A DNA stretch of 64,000 nucleotides from Geoanaerobacter pelophilus (GTDB lineage Bacteria; Desulfobacterota; Desulfuromonadia; Geobacterales; DSM-12255), in assembly GCF_018476885.1 (NCBI RefSeq), contig NZ_JAHCVJ010000004.1, positions 62,001 to 126,000 on the forward strand, written 5' to 3'. The notes under the pieces were generated by a model. That model did not search any database. It had not been told where the DNA came from and saw only the letters and a list, made by a program, of their open reading frames with translations. The position numbers were made by a program, and so were the translations under genes. Within the stretch, counting starts at the first letter, position 1, and the number at the start of each line of letters is the position of its first letter. Below, in pieces: positions 45,103-53,407 of the stretch.

Positions 45103-46044
45103 ATGACAGATGGTTGGGTGGAAGTTGCCTTTCAAGTCCCTGCAGAACTAGTCGACCAGCTTTCAGAGCAGCTATTCGAGCTGTCCGGCAACGGAGTCTG
45201 CATAGACAACCAGACGCTTGATACATTTTCTCTGGACACCATCGCAGAACCAACATCAATAACAGTTCGTGCATATTTCTCCCAAAATCAGGAACTTGAT
45301 CAAAAGATTGAGCAGGCATCGCGTTTTGTAACGAATCTCTGCTCAGGTCACCCGGATTTCATTCAGACCCCTCCACTCGTCAAACCGGTCCACCAGGAGG
45401 ATTGGGCGACCAGTTGGAAGCAGCACTTTCATCCCAGTCCCATCGGACGTCGACTCATTTTAAAACCTTCCTGGGAAGAGCTGGAGCGAGATAAAGACCG
45501 GATCGTAATCGAGATCGATCCAGGGATGGCCTTCGGCACCGGCACCCACGCAACAACCCGCTTATGCATTGAGGCCGTAGAAAACATTCTTGAGTGCCGC
45601 CCTCCCTTTGACACCCCCCTGCCGATCACCCCGCCGACAGTTCTTGACGTTGGTACCGGTTCTGGCGTGCTGTCCATTGCAGCGCGAAAACTCGGCGCTG
45701 GCCTGATCGTGGCTATCGATATTGATCCGGAGGCTGTGCAGGTGGCGCAAGATAATCTGCACATCAATGCGGTCATCAATGAACTTGAGATATCAACCAC
45801 CCCACTGAACCAGGTTAAAGGCGAATTTGCCATAGTTCTGGCCAACATCCTCGCTGAAGACCTGATAAAAATGGCTCCAGAACTCTCATCACATATTATG
45901 CCGGGCGGACTGATCGTGCTTTCCGGCATTCTCAATGAGAGAGAAGATGGAGTATTGACAGCTTATGTCAAATGCGGACTTTCTCACCTTGAGACAAAAC
46001 GCCAGGAAGAATGGAGTTGCATCGTATTCCGCCGGAATCATTAA
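45103..46044 (+). CDS. prmA: Ribosomal protein L11 methyltransferase
   Basis: This 313-residue cytoplasmic enzyme trimethylates lysines and the N-terminus of L11 using SAM. The N-terminal substrate-recognition domain precedes a Rossmann methyltransferase with 'FGTGTHATTRLCIEAVE', motif I 'VLDVGTGSGVLSIAARKLGA', 'AIDIDPEAV' and 'VLANILAEDLI'. The length is normal. Its stop is directly followed by rsmE (ATTAAATG), so both are translated from one message. Confidence 0.95.
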   Translation: MTDGWVEVAFQVPAELVDQLSEQLFELSGNGVCIDNQTLDTFSLDTIAEPTSITVRAYFSQNQELDQKIEQASRFVTNLCSGHPDFIQTPPLVKPVHQEDWATSWKQHFHPSPIGRRLILKPSWEELERDKDRIVIEIDPGMAFGTGTHATTRLCIEAVENILECRPPFDTPLPITPPTVLDVGTGSGVLSIAARKLGAGLIVAIDIDPEAVQVAQDNLHINAVINELEISTTPLNQVKGEFAIVLANILAEDLIKMAPELSSHIMPGGLIVLSGILNEREDGVLTAYVKCGLSHLETKRQEEWSCIVFRRNH

Positions 46045-46788
46045 ATGCGAAGATTTCTTGTCCCAGCTAATTTAATTTCAGGCGAATCGGTGATTATTGA
46101 AGGCGATCTGTATCGGCACATGGCTAAGGTCCTTCGCCTCCAGCCGGGTAACAGGGTCGCACTTTGTGACGGACAGGGAATGGAGTTTACCGCCACCATT
46201 CTCCAAATAGATAATCGAAGCCTTTCACTGCAAATCACAGCACAGCACAGCACCGCTCACAGAGCCTCCGAGCTGCCTTTTTTCACCTTGATTCAAGGAC
46301 TCCCCAAAGGCGACAAATTCGAGTTAATCATCCAAAAAGCCACGGAATTGGGAGTACACAACGTCATAGCCTTTCCTGCAGCACGTTCCGTTGTCAAGAT
46401 CCCGCAAAACCAGATTGACACGCGAATCTGTCGCTGGGGCAAAATTGCTGCGGAAGCGGCCAGGCAGTCCGAGCGAACCACCGTTCCGACTATTACCCTA
46501 GTTGAAGATCTTGGTGCGGCATTGCGCAATGCCACTCAGCCTGTTAAGCTTTTTCTGTATGAACGCGAGCAAAAAAATCACCTCCATGAGACACTTGAAG
46601 GGATTGATCCGCCCACCAGCGTGGCCATACTGGTAGGCCCTGAAGGAGGGTTTTCCGAGGCTGAGATTTCCCTGGCCCGGACAACCGGCTTCTTTCCGGT
46701 ATCTTTGGGGCCACGAATCCTGAGGACGGAAACGGCCAGTCTGGCAATGCTGTCAATACTACAGTTTCTCTGGGGAGATTTACGCTAG
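46045..46788 (+). CDS. rsmE: 16S rRNA m3U1498 methyltransferase
   Basis: This 247-residue SPOUT-family methyltransferase modifies U1498 of 16S rRNA. The N-terminal PUA-like domain ('MRRFLVP', 'HMAKVLRLQPGNRVALCDGQG') and the knotted C-terminal SAM site ('LVGPEGGFSEAEISLA', 'SLGPRILRTETASLAML') are clear. It is fully adjacent to prmA, a common pairing. It is in turn followed by the zinc-ribbon gene on the same strand. Confidence 0.95.
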   Translation: MRRFLVPANLISGESVIIEGDLYRHMAKVLRLQPGNRVALCDGQGMEFTATILQIDNRSLSLQITAQHSTAHRASELPFFTLIQGLPKGDKFELIIQKATELGVHNVIAFPAARSVVKIPQNQIDTRICRWGKIAAEAARQSERTTVPTITLVEDLGAALRNATQPVKLFLYEREQKNHLHETLEGIDPPTSVAILVGPEGGFSEAEISLARTTGFFPVSLGPRILRTETASLAMLSILQFLWGDLR

Positions 46789-46896
46789 CAACTAGTGATA
46801 AAGCTTTGCGACAATTTGCCGAAGAGTAGGGTAACGACGCGCAATCCTCACGAACTAAAGCTTTGGAAGCAGTGTTCCTGCCGCAAAGGAGTGAAC

Positions 46897-47961
46897 ATGA
46901 AGTGCCCTAAATGCGGATACAACAGTTTCGAACATCTGGATAGCTGCAAAAAATGCGGGAACTCTCTCACCGCCTTCAAAGAATCTTTAGGCTTAAGAGC
47001 GCTCATCCTGCCAGCCGGAGCAACCATGGCAACAGTTGCTCAGGTAGCATCCGATGACTATAACGTCACCGCAACGACTCATGACAGTACTGGTGATGAA
47101 ACTTTTCAATGGGATATGCCGTCCCCAGGACCAGTGGCAACCAAGGAAGATGCGAGCACTGGCGACTTTGACCTGGACTTTGGCGAAGAAGCAAAGCCTG
47201 CTACTCCGGCCGCAGCTGACCCCTTTTCCTTTGAAGACGATCTCTTGTCAGCAACCTCTCCTCAAGCCGAGCCACCTGAACAAAGCCCTGTAGCAGAATT
47301 CTCATTTGATCTGCCCGACACTCAGGTTGCCGCCACATCGCCATCAGATGTAGAAATCAGCACCGGATCAGGCGATCTGCAGATTGAGGCGGAAGCTGCT
47401 GATAATATTTTCGGAGAATTCGCCTTCGAGACTCCAGACAGCCAAGATGCGGTTATGGCTCCCAATGATGCTGGAATCACCCAGGAAGCACTGGGCCATT
47501 TAGCGCCGCAAGCAGACAATGATAATGTTTTCGGGGAATTTTCGTTGGATATTGGCGATAATCAAGGGAGTGAAAGCACCCTGCTGGATGCCGCCACCAA
47601 TCTGCAGTCGCCTGATATGGCGTCAGCGATTGATGATGCCGATGCTGTTTTCGGTGAGTTCTCGTTTGAGGAACCGGAGGTTCCAGCCTTCTCTTCCGCG
47701 CCAACAGAGCAAGGCAATGCGCAGACAACATCAGACTTCCCGTTTGATCCGTTTGGAGATCTGGATGAGTCAGCCTTCAAGGAAGAGGTTTCAGCGCCGG
47801 TATCAAACCCGATCGGAGAGTTGGATCTCGACAGTTTTCTAGCGACAAGTGAGCCGGCAACAGCGCCGAAAGATAAAGATGTTACATCCGGGCTGGAAAA
47901 ACAGCAACTTGCCGGAAACGACTTTGATGACCTTTTCGGGGAACTCGCCGAGAAAAAATGA
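46897..47961 (+). CDS. Zinc-ribbon protein with four 40-residue repeats
   Basis: The start is ATG 46897 (AAGGAG upstream), giving 354 residues. The N-terminus is a zinc ribbon: Cys 3, 6, 17 and 20 in 'CPKCG...CKKCG'. The rest is acidic, Pro/Ala/Ser-rich and probably disordered, without a membrane segment. Four in-frame repeats of exactly 40 residues (120 bp) start at residues 129, 169, 209 and 249, with the core '(V/I)FGEFxF', and a last 'LFGEL' near the end. The FGEFxF motifs look like short linear binding sites. The function is not recognised. It follows rsmE on the same strand. Confidence 0.82.
   Translation: MKCPKCGYNSFEHLDSCKKCGNSLTAFKESLGLRALILPAGATMATVAQVASDDYNVTATTHDSTGDETFQWDMPSPGPVATKEDASTGDFDLDFGEEAKPATPAAADPFSFEDDLLSATSPQAEPPEQSPVAEFSFDLPDTQVAATSPSDVEISTGSGDLQIEAEAADNIFGEFAFETPDSQDAVMAPNDAGITQEALGHLAPQADNDNVFGEFSLDIGDNQGSESTLLDAATNLQSPDMASAIDDADAVFGEFSFEEPEVPAFSSAPTEQGNAQTTSDFPFDPFGDLDESAFKEEVSAPVSNPIGELDLDSFLATSEPATAPKDKDVTSGLEKQQLAGNDFDDLFGELAEKK
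47281..47760 (+). repeat. Tandem 120-bp coding repeat, four copies
   Basis: Units begin at 47281, 47401, 47521 and 47641. Each encodes 40 residues with the core FGEF(A/S)(F/L) or AEFSF near its start and an acidic, Asp/Gln-rich tail. The spacing is exact, but the DNA has diverged, so the duplication is old or under selection only for the motif. Confidence 0.8.
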
Positions 47962-47966
47962 GTTAA

Positions 47967-49088
47967 TCAGCTCGCAAGAAGAGTGGCAAGCTCGGCGCCA
48001 AAGGCACTAAACTGCCACTGCTTCAGATTCTCAAGCACCCAACTGTTTTCGCTGCCCGGATTTTGGTCTGCCAGAGTCTCCAGCAGGGCATTATTTGCGA
48101 TAAGTCCCGGCGCCAGCCCAGTCTTGTCAGATTTACTCTCCCGCCAGGCCTTGAGAAGCTTGAGTCTTGCCTCGTTTGCCGGAGTTCTTTTTTTCCTCGG
48201 AGAATGGGGAAATTCGGGATATTGCCCTGGTGGCGTAGCCACCCCCTCCTTGATCACCGTCAGCAGGGACACGCCATAACGTTGCAGCAACCGCGGCGAC
48301 AACCCGGTGATGCCATCCAGCTCTCCCAAGGTTGACGGCTTGCGTTCAGCCAGCACTCTCAGGACTTCATTACCAAGAACCTTGAATGGCGGAACATCAC
48401 GACGCTCTGCCTCGGTTTCCCTGAATTTAAGTAGACTCTCCAAAACAGCCAATGTTGGCGGCGACAGCTTTGAAGCACCTTTAAACCTGAGGAAAAGAGG
48501 TTCGTCGCGACGCTCAGCACTCCGTACCCGTGAAAGAAGCTCACACTCTTCTTGTACCCATGCAAAACGACCCTTGCTGCCCAGCTCCTCTTTCAGCTGC
48601 TCGTAAAGCGGAATAAGCAAGGTGGTATCTTTTACCGCATAGTCCAGCATCTCTCCGGAAATCGGCCGACGGCTCCAGTCTGCCTGCTGAAACCTCTTGT
48701 CCAACTCCACTCCGAACCGTTTCCTCAGTACCGCAGCAAGTCCAAACTCTGCTTCACCCAGAAACTGGCAGGCAATCATGGTGTCGAACAGATTATGGAT
48801 CTCGATACCGAAGTCGCGGTGCAGAGAACGCACATCGTAGTCAGCCCCATGAAAGATCTTGCAGATGCGTGGGTTGGCAAAGATCGGCGCCAAAATCGAC
48901 AGGTCCTGGCAAGCCAGCGGGTCGATAATATATGAGGCACCAGGAGAAGATATCTGCACCAGGCAAACCTTCTCCTTATAATGATGCATTGAGTCAGCCT
49001 CTAAGTCGCATGCCAATAACGGCTCTCTTTCGAGAAGCTTAGCAGCGAGTTCCAGCTGAGAGATATTGGCAATGAATTCAAATCCCAT
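47967..49088 (-). CDS. rnd: Ribonuclease D
   Basis: This is a 373-residue 3'-5' exoribonuclease with DEDD catalytic residues: 'LACDLEADSMHHYKE' (D, E), 'CKIFHGADYDVRSLHRDFG' (D) and 'MLDYAVKDTTLLIPLYEQL' (Y, D). It is followed by an HRDC domain ('ERRDVPPFKVLGNEVLRVLAERKPSTLGEL'). It trims tRNA and other RNA 3' ends. The start is ATG 49088, overlapping the mqnC stop (TGATG) with GGAG upstream; the longer frame upstream is mqnC in another frame. It is last in the menaquinone operon. Confidence 0.93.
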   Translation of the reverse strand: MGFEFIANISQLELAAKLLEREPLLACDLEADSMHHYKEKVCLVQISSPGASYIIDPLACQDLSILAPIFANPRICKIFHGADYDVRSLHRDFGIEIHNLFDTMIACQFLGEAEFGLAAVLRKRFGVELDKRFQQADWSRRPISGEMLDYAVKDTTLLIPLYEQLKEELGSKGRFAWVQEECELLSRVRSAERRDEPLFLRFKGASKLSPPTLAVLESLLKFRETEAERRDVPPFKVLGNEVLRVLAERKPSTLGELDGITGLSPRLLQRYGVSLLTVIKEGVATPPGQYPEFPHSPRKKRTPANEARLKLLKAWRESKSDKTGLAPGLIANNALLETLADQNPGSENSWVLENLKQWQFSAFGAELATLLAS

Positions 49089-50158
49089 CAAAACTCCTTC
49101 ACAATATCGTACAAGGTGGTGCGTTGGGCCGCGCGGAAACCGGCGCCATGGATCAGCTCGATCATTTCCGTCATGCTCATCCTGAATCGGCACCCGGCAG
49201 CAGCCACGACATTTTCTTCGAGCATGGTTCCGCCAAGATCATTGGCCCCGAAGAAGAGAGCCACCTGGGCCATCCTCGCCCCTTGGGTCACCCAACTGGC
49301 CTGAATATTGGGGACATTGTCCAGCACAATCCGCGACAAGGCAAGCACCTTGAGGTAGTCGATGCCGGTTGCCGTCTTGCCCCCCAGTTCGGTATTTCCG
49401 GGCTGGTAAGTCCAGGGGATGAATGCGGTAAAACTGCCGCCGGCCGCCTGCAGCTCGCGCACCCGGAAAATATGTTCCACGACATCTTCCGGCCCCTCGG
49501 TACTGCCGAACATCATGGTCGCGGTGGTTGGCATCCCTAACAGAGCAGCTTCGCGCATTACGCTGGACCAGCCTTCCCAGCCGATCTTTTTCGGCGATAT
49601 CTCCTGGCGCACGCGATCAACAAGAATCTCTGCGCCACCCCCGGGAACCGAGTCCAATCCCGCAGCTTTTAAACGAAGCAGAGTTTCCGGTATGGAGAGT
49701 TTAGAGACCTGGGCAATCTGGGTAATCTCGGCCGGTGACAGCGAATGATTCTGAACTTGCGGAAATCTTGCCTTAATCTCCCGGAACAACCGCTCAAACC
49801 ATGCAACGCCAAGCGAAGGATGAAGTCCGCCCTGCATCAGCAGCTGAGTACCGCCAACAGCCACCAGCTCTGCGATCTTGCTGAAGATTTCCTCTTCTGC
49901 CAGTAAAAAAGCGTCCGGGGAATCCTGGTCCCGATAAAAGGCGCAAAAACGGCATTTGGATTCGCAGATGTTGGTATAATTTACGTTCCTGTCCACCACA
50001 AAAGTAACCAGCTTATCAGGGTGGACCTGACGACGGATTGCATCTGCCAGCTTGCCGAGTTGCAACAGGTCGGCGTCAACCAGTAATTGCAAGGCGTCAC
50101 TCCGCTGCAGAGGTTTGCCCTGCTCAACGTTACAAATTATTGTTTCAATGGAATTCAT
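49088..50158 (-). CDS. mqnC: Cyclic dehypoxanthinyl futalosine synthase
   Basis: This 356-residue radical-SAM enzyme cyclises dehypoxanthine futalosine in the futalosine pathway of menaquinone synthesis. The cluster motif is 'CESKCRFC' (CxxxCxxC). 'VVDRNVNYTNIC', 'LLMQGGLHPSLG', 'DSVPGGGAEIL', 'TATMMFG' and 'PWTYQPGNT' are characteristic of the MqnC branch. AGGTAAC precedes the start. It is separated from mqnE by a LysE-type gene but in the same direction, with very short gaps. Confidence 0.95.
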   Translation of the reverse strand: MNSIETIICNVEQGKPLQRSDALQLLVDADLLQLGKLADAIRRQVHPDKLVTFVVDRNVNYTNICESKCRFCAFYRDQDSPDAFLLAEEEIFSKIAELVAVGGTQLLMQGGLHPSLGVAWFERLFREIKARFPQVQNHSLSPAEITQIAQVSKLSIPETLLRLKAAGLDSVPGGGAEILVDRVRQEISPKKIGWEGWSSVMREAALLGMPTTATMMFGSTEGPEDVVEHIFRVRELQAAGGSFTAFIPWTYQPGNTELGGKTATGIDYLKVLALSRIVLDNVPNIQASWVTQGARMAQVALFFGANDLGGTMLEENVVAAAGCRFRMSMTEMIELIHGAGFRAAQRTTLYDIVKEF

Positions 50159-50161
50159 CGG

Positions 50162-50782
50162 TTACCTTTGTGCCAAAGCAAGCCTGACCCCCAGGGAAGC
50201 AAAAATCGCCGCTGACAGCCACGAAAACCAGCGGCCCGCCCTAGGCCGCCGCAAAATCCAATTCCCGACAATGCCGGAGAAAAAACCAATACCGGTAAAG
50301 ATTACCAGGGCTTGAGCCATGAAAACCAGCCCAAGGACCGCCATCTGCAGCGGGATGTTGCCCGCCTCGCGATTGGTGAACTGCGGCAGGAATGCCAGAA
50401 AGAAAAGCGCCACCTTGGGATTCAGGACATTCATGACAAAGCCGCGCCGAAAGAGAGCAGCCCCCGACAGACCTAGTGATGCGGCAAGCCCCAAAGAACT
50501 GCGCTCACGAACAGCCTGCCATGCCAGGTAGATGAGGTAACCAGCTCCGGCGAATTTCACCACCTGAAAAGCCAGAGCAGACGAGTAGAACAGCGCCGAT
50601 ATTCCAGCTGCCGCAGCAACAGTATGCACCGTAATGCCGCTGCACATACCCAAGGCGGTGAGGATTGCCGCTCTTCTGCCACGGGCTATCCCCTGCGTTA
50701 CCACAAACAGATTGTCCGGACCGGGTGCAAAGGTCAGGGCAATAGACGCAGCGAGAAATACGAATAATATTGATGCTGTCAT
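50162..50782 (-). CDS. LysE-family exporter
   Basis: This 206-residue inner-membrane transporter has six predicted helices. It is recognised by the 'TFAPGPDNLFVVTQGIARGRRAA' N-terminal pattern and 'GFVMNVLNPKVALFFLAFLPQF' (RhtB/LysE signature). Such proteins export amino acids or related compounds; the substrate is unknown. The start is ATG 50782. It sits between mqnE and mqnC with almost no spacing, so it is transcribed with the quinone genes although no pathway step needs an exporter. Confidence 0.9.
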   Translation of the reverse strand: MTASILFVFLAASIALTFAPGPDNLFVVTQGIARGRRAAILTALGMCSGITVHTVAAAAGISALFYSSALAFQVVKFAGAGYLIYLAWQAVRERSSLGLAASLGLSGAALFRRGFVMNVLNPKVALFFLAFLPQFTNREAGNIPLQMAVLGLVFMAQALVIFTGIGFFSGIVGNWILRRPRAGRWFSWLSAAIFASLGVRLALAQR

Positions 50783-50829
50783 GGTAGTTGAATGCTGTGT
50801 GCACAGCCCCCTTCGCGCCTGTTGTTGTG

Positions 50830-51924
50830 TCAATAAGCCCTGATTACGTTGTACAGCGTGTCGCGTTCGACAGGGCAGCGTCCTGCTTTGCTGATAAGGC
50901 TGACAATGTCGTCTTTCGTCATCAACTGGGGCGAACCAGCCCCGGCGTCGTGACCTATCTTTTCCTCGACCACGGTGCCGTCCAGGTCATTCACGCCAAA
51001 ACAGAGGGAAGTCTGGGCAATCTTCTCGCCAAGCATCACCCAGTAAGCCTTGATATTGGCAAAGTTGTCGAGGTAGAGGCGGGCAATCGCCAGGGTCATG
51101 AGGTCATCCACGCCGCCGCTCATCGGGTTCTTCAGGTGACCGAGCGGGTTGTTCTCTTTTTGAAACGCCAAGGGAATAAAGACCTGAAACCCTCCGGTTT
51201 CATCCTGTAACATTCTTAGGCGCCGCATATGGTCTACCCGATCCGAGTACGATTCCACATGCCCGTAAAGCATGGTTGCATTGGATTTGAGCCCTGACAG
51301 GTGAACGTCTTTCATGATTTCGAGCCACCGCTCACCGGAAATCTTCTCTGGGCAGAGCTGGTCCCGGATCTCTTGCCGCAGAATCTCCGCCCCACCACCG
51401 GGAAGAGAACCCAGTCCGGCGAGTTTCAGCTCACCCAGAGTCTCGGCAAGCGACAGCCCGGCAATCTTCGCCAGGTAATCGATTTCGACCGCGGTAAACG
51501 CCTTGACATGAAGGGTTTCCGATACCTGCCTAACGGTCCTGAGCATCTCCAGGTAAAAATCGAATGGCAAGTCAGGGTGGAGACCGCCGACGATATGAAT
51601 CTCGGTCGCCCCCTGTTCTGCCGCCTCAATAGCCCGGTTACGAATCTCTTCCAGATCGTAGCAATACGCGCCCGGCTCATCGGCGGTCTTGGAAAAGGCA
51701 CAGAACTTACAGCGATTGACACAGATATTGGTGTGATTGATGTGGCGATTGACATTGAAGAAGACGCGCTTGCCGTTAATCCGGTGATTGGCAAATGCGG
51801 CCAGTTCACCTACCGCCAGCAGATCCCGGCATTCAAAGAGGAAAAGGGCATCATCATCGGTGATCCGCTCACCGTTGGTGACTTTTGTCGCAATTGTTTT
51901 AAACCGGCTCAATTCTCGCCCCAT
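50830..51924 (-). CDS. mqnE: Aminodeoxyfutalosine synthase
   Basis: This 364-residue radical-SAM enzyme joins the chorismate-derived enolpyruvyl benzoate to the SAM adenosyl group to make aminodeoxyfutalosine. The motif 'CVNRCKFCAF' (CxxxCxxC) is followed by 'IHIVGGLHPDLPFDFY', 'GLGSLPGGGAEIL', 'SNATMLYGHVE' and 'IPLAFQKENN', which separate it from MqnC. It overlaps the ubiX-type gene by 16 bases. With mqnC it shows that this organism makes menaquinone by the futalosine route. Confidence 0.95.
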   Translation of the reverse strand: MGRELSRFKTIATKVTNGERITDDDALFLFECRDLLAVGELAAFANHRINGKRVFFNVNRHINHTNICVNRCKFCAFSKTADEPGAYCYDLEEIRNRAIEAAEQGATEIHIVGGLHPDLPFDFYLEMLRTVRQVSETLHVKAFTAVEIDYLAKIAGLSLAETLGELKLAGLGSLPGGGAEILRQEIRDQLCPEKISGERWLEIMKDVHLSGLKSNATMLYGHVESYSDRVDHMRRLRMLQDETGGFQVFIPLAFQKENNPLGHLKNPMSGGVDDLMTLAIARLYLDNFANIKAYWVMLGEKIAQTSLCFGVNDLDGTVVEEKIGHDAGAGSPQLMTKDDIVSLISKAGRCPVERDTLYNVIRAY

Positions 51925-52517
51925 CTCTGGTAAAGCGCATGTTCAACAGCCAAAGCGTCCAGCACCTTACCCACAACAAAATTCACCAGATCGTCAACGG
52001 TCTGTGGTTTGCCGTAAAACCCGGGCATAGCAGGGATGATACTAACCCCGAGTCTAGCAAGCTTCAACATATTCTCCAGGTGTATTGCGGAAAGTGGCGT
52101 TTCACGGGGGACCATGAGCAGCGGTCGCTTTTCCTTGAGCATGACGTCTGCAGCCCGCTCCAGCAGATTCCCCGAAACTCCTGCAGCTATGCGGGCAACA
52201 GTCCCCATTGACGCCGGCACGACAACCATGGCACTTGCTGTGGAAGACCCGCTGGCAAGAGGTGAATGGAAATCACTATCAGCATAATAACGGAGCTGTT
52301 CCGCTTCGACATTAAAATGCCTTCTGAGCCTTACGTTCACCAGATCGGCCTCACCGGACCAGTCCAGATGGTGCTCCTCCTTGAGAACGGCAAATCCTGC
52401 CCTGCTTACCAGAACACTCAAACAGCATCCTGCTGCGAGCAGTTCCTGGACAAGGCGCAACCCGTATATGGAACCCGATGCCCCGGTAATTGCGACAGCG
52501 ATATGCCTTCCGTTCAT
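51909..52517 (-). CDS. UbiX-type flavin prenyltransferase
   Basis: This 202-residue enzyme prenylates FMN to give the cofactor of UbiD decarboxylases. 'VAITGASGSIYGLRLVQELL' (phosphate/FMN binding), 'SSTASAMVVVPASMGTVARIAAGVSGNLLERAADVMLKE' and 'RETPLSAIHLENMLKLARLGVSIIPAMPGFY' are conserved. Its start overlaps the ubiA-type stop (ATGA). In futalosine operons this gene serves the UbiD-type decarboxylase of the late pathway (MqnL/MqnM naming). Confidence 0.94.
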   Translation of the reverse strand: MNGRHIAVAITGASGSIYGLRLVQELLAAGCCLSVLVSRAGFAVLKEEHHLDWSGEADLVNVRLRRHFNVEAEQLRYYADSDFHSPLASGSSTASAMVVVPASMGTVARIAAGVSGNLLERAADVMLKEKRPLLMVPRETPLSAIHLENMLKLARLGVSIIPAMPGFYGKPQTVDDLVNFVVGKVLDALAVEHALYQRWGEN

Positions 52518-53407
52518 GCTCCCACCTTATGCACCATTATTTCACAGAGTGTGGCAACAAATACAATGATGCTGATGTAGCCGTTCATGGTAAAAAAGGC
52601 CATGTCGAGCTTTTCAAGATCGCCCTTCCTGAGCAGCCAGTGTTCATAGGCCAGCAGCAGCGCCGACAGCACCATCCCCAAGAGGAAGAATCCCCCCAAT
52701 TGCAGCACAACATGGAGCCAGGCGAGGAGTGCTATCATTGCCAACGACAGGAACCGCGCCAGATAAAGCGAACCCTTAACTCCCAAAGTAACCGGAATGG
52801 AATGAAGGCCGGCCGAGCGGTCAAATTCAAGATCCTGCAATGCATAGAGAATGTCGAAGCCCGCAACCCAGAAAAGCACGGCTAAGCCAAGCAGAACCGC
52901 CGGCAGTTCAATCGTGCCCTTGATGGCAACCCACGCCCCTACCGGAGCCGCACCAAGGCACAGCCCGAGAACAACATGGGCCAGTGAGGTAAAGCGTTTG
53001 CAATAAGAGTAGAGCACCAGAAAAAACAGCGCGACCGGTGCAAGTTGCAAACAAAGAGGATTAAGCATCGCAGCGGCATAAAACAAAAGCATCACGGAAA
53101 CTATTACAAATAACACCACCGTACCTTTACCCAGAAGACCGGCAGGTATGGCGCGACCGGCAGTACGCGGGTTTCTGGCATCAATCTCGGCATCGATCAG
53201 CCGATTAAGCCCCATGGCAGCAGTCCTTGCCCCGACCATGGCCATAATTATCCAGAACAGCTGGATTGATGATGGAATCCCACGGCCTGCCAGGAGCGCC
53301 CCGGTAAGGGCAAACGGCAAGGCAAAGATAGTATGGGAGAACTTGATCATCTCCAGGAAAATTTTTATCCGAGCGAATAACCCTCGGGTTGTCTCATCTG
53401 CCATCAT
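52514..53407 (-). CDS. UbiA-type prenyltransferase
   Basis: This polytopic membrane enzyme of about 297 residues prenylates the aromatic ring. The first Asp-rich prenyl-diphosphate motif is 'GLNRLIDAEIDARNPRTAGRAIPAG' (NxxxDxxxD) and the second 'LQDLEFDRSAGLHSIP' (DxxxD-like). Eight to nine helices are predicted. Context indicates the menaquinone prenyltransferase (MqnP role) acting before or around decarboxylation. I prefer ATG 53407, 10 nt after GGGAG; 53416 is the alternative. It overlaps the ubiD-type gene. Confidence 0.92.
   Translation of the reverse strand: MMADETTRGLFARIKIFLEMIKFSHTIFALPFALTGALLAGRGIPSSIQLFWIIMAMVGARTAAMGLNRLIDAEIDARNPRTAGRAIPAGLLGKGTVVLFVIVSVMLLFYAAAMLNPLCLQLAPVALFFLVLYSYCKRFTSLAHVVLGLCLGAAPVGAWVAIKGTIELPAVLLGLAVLFWVAGFDILYALQDLEFDRSAGLHSIPVTLGVKGSLYLARFLSLAMIALLAWLHVVLQLGGFFLLGMVLSALLLAYEHWLLRKGDLEKLDMAFFTMNGYISIIVFVATLCEIMVHKVGA

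Noticed and set aside
47161-47280. A fifth copy of the 120-bp repeat
   Set aside because: The segment has 'DFDLDFGEE', which is only loosely similar; the phase and core motif do not match the other four.
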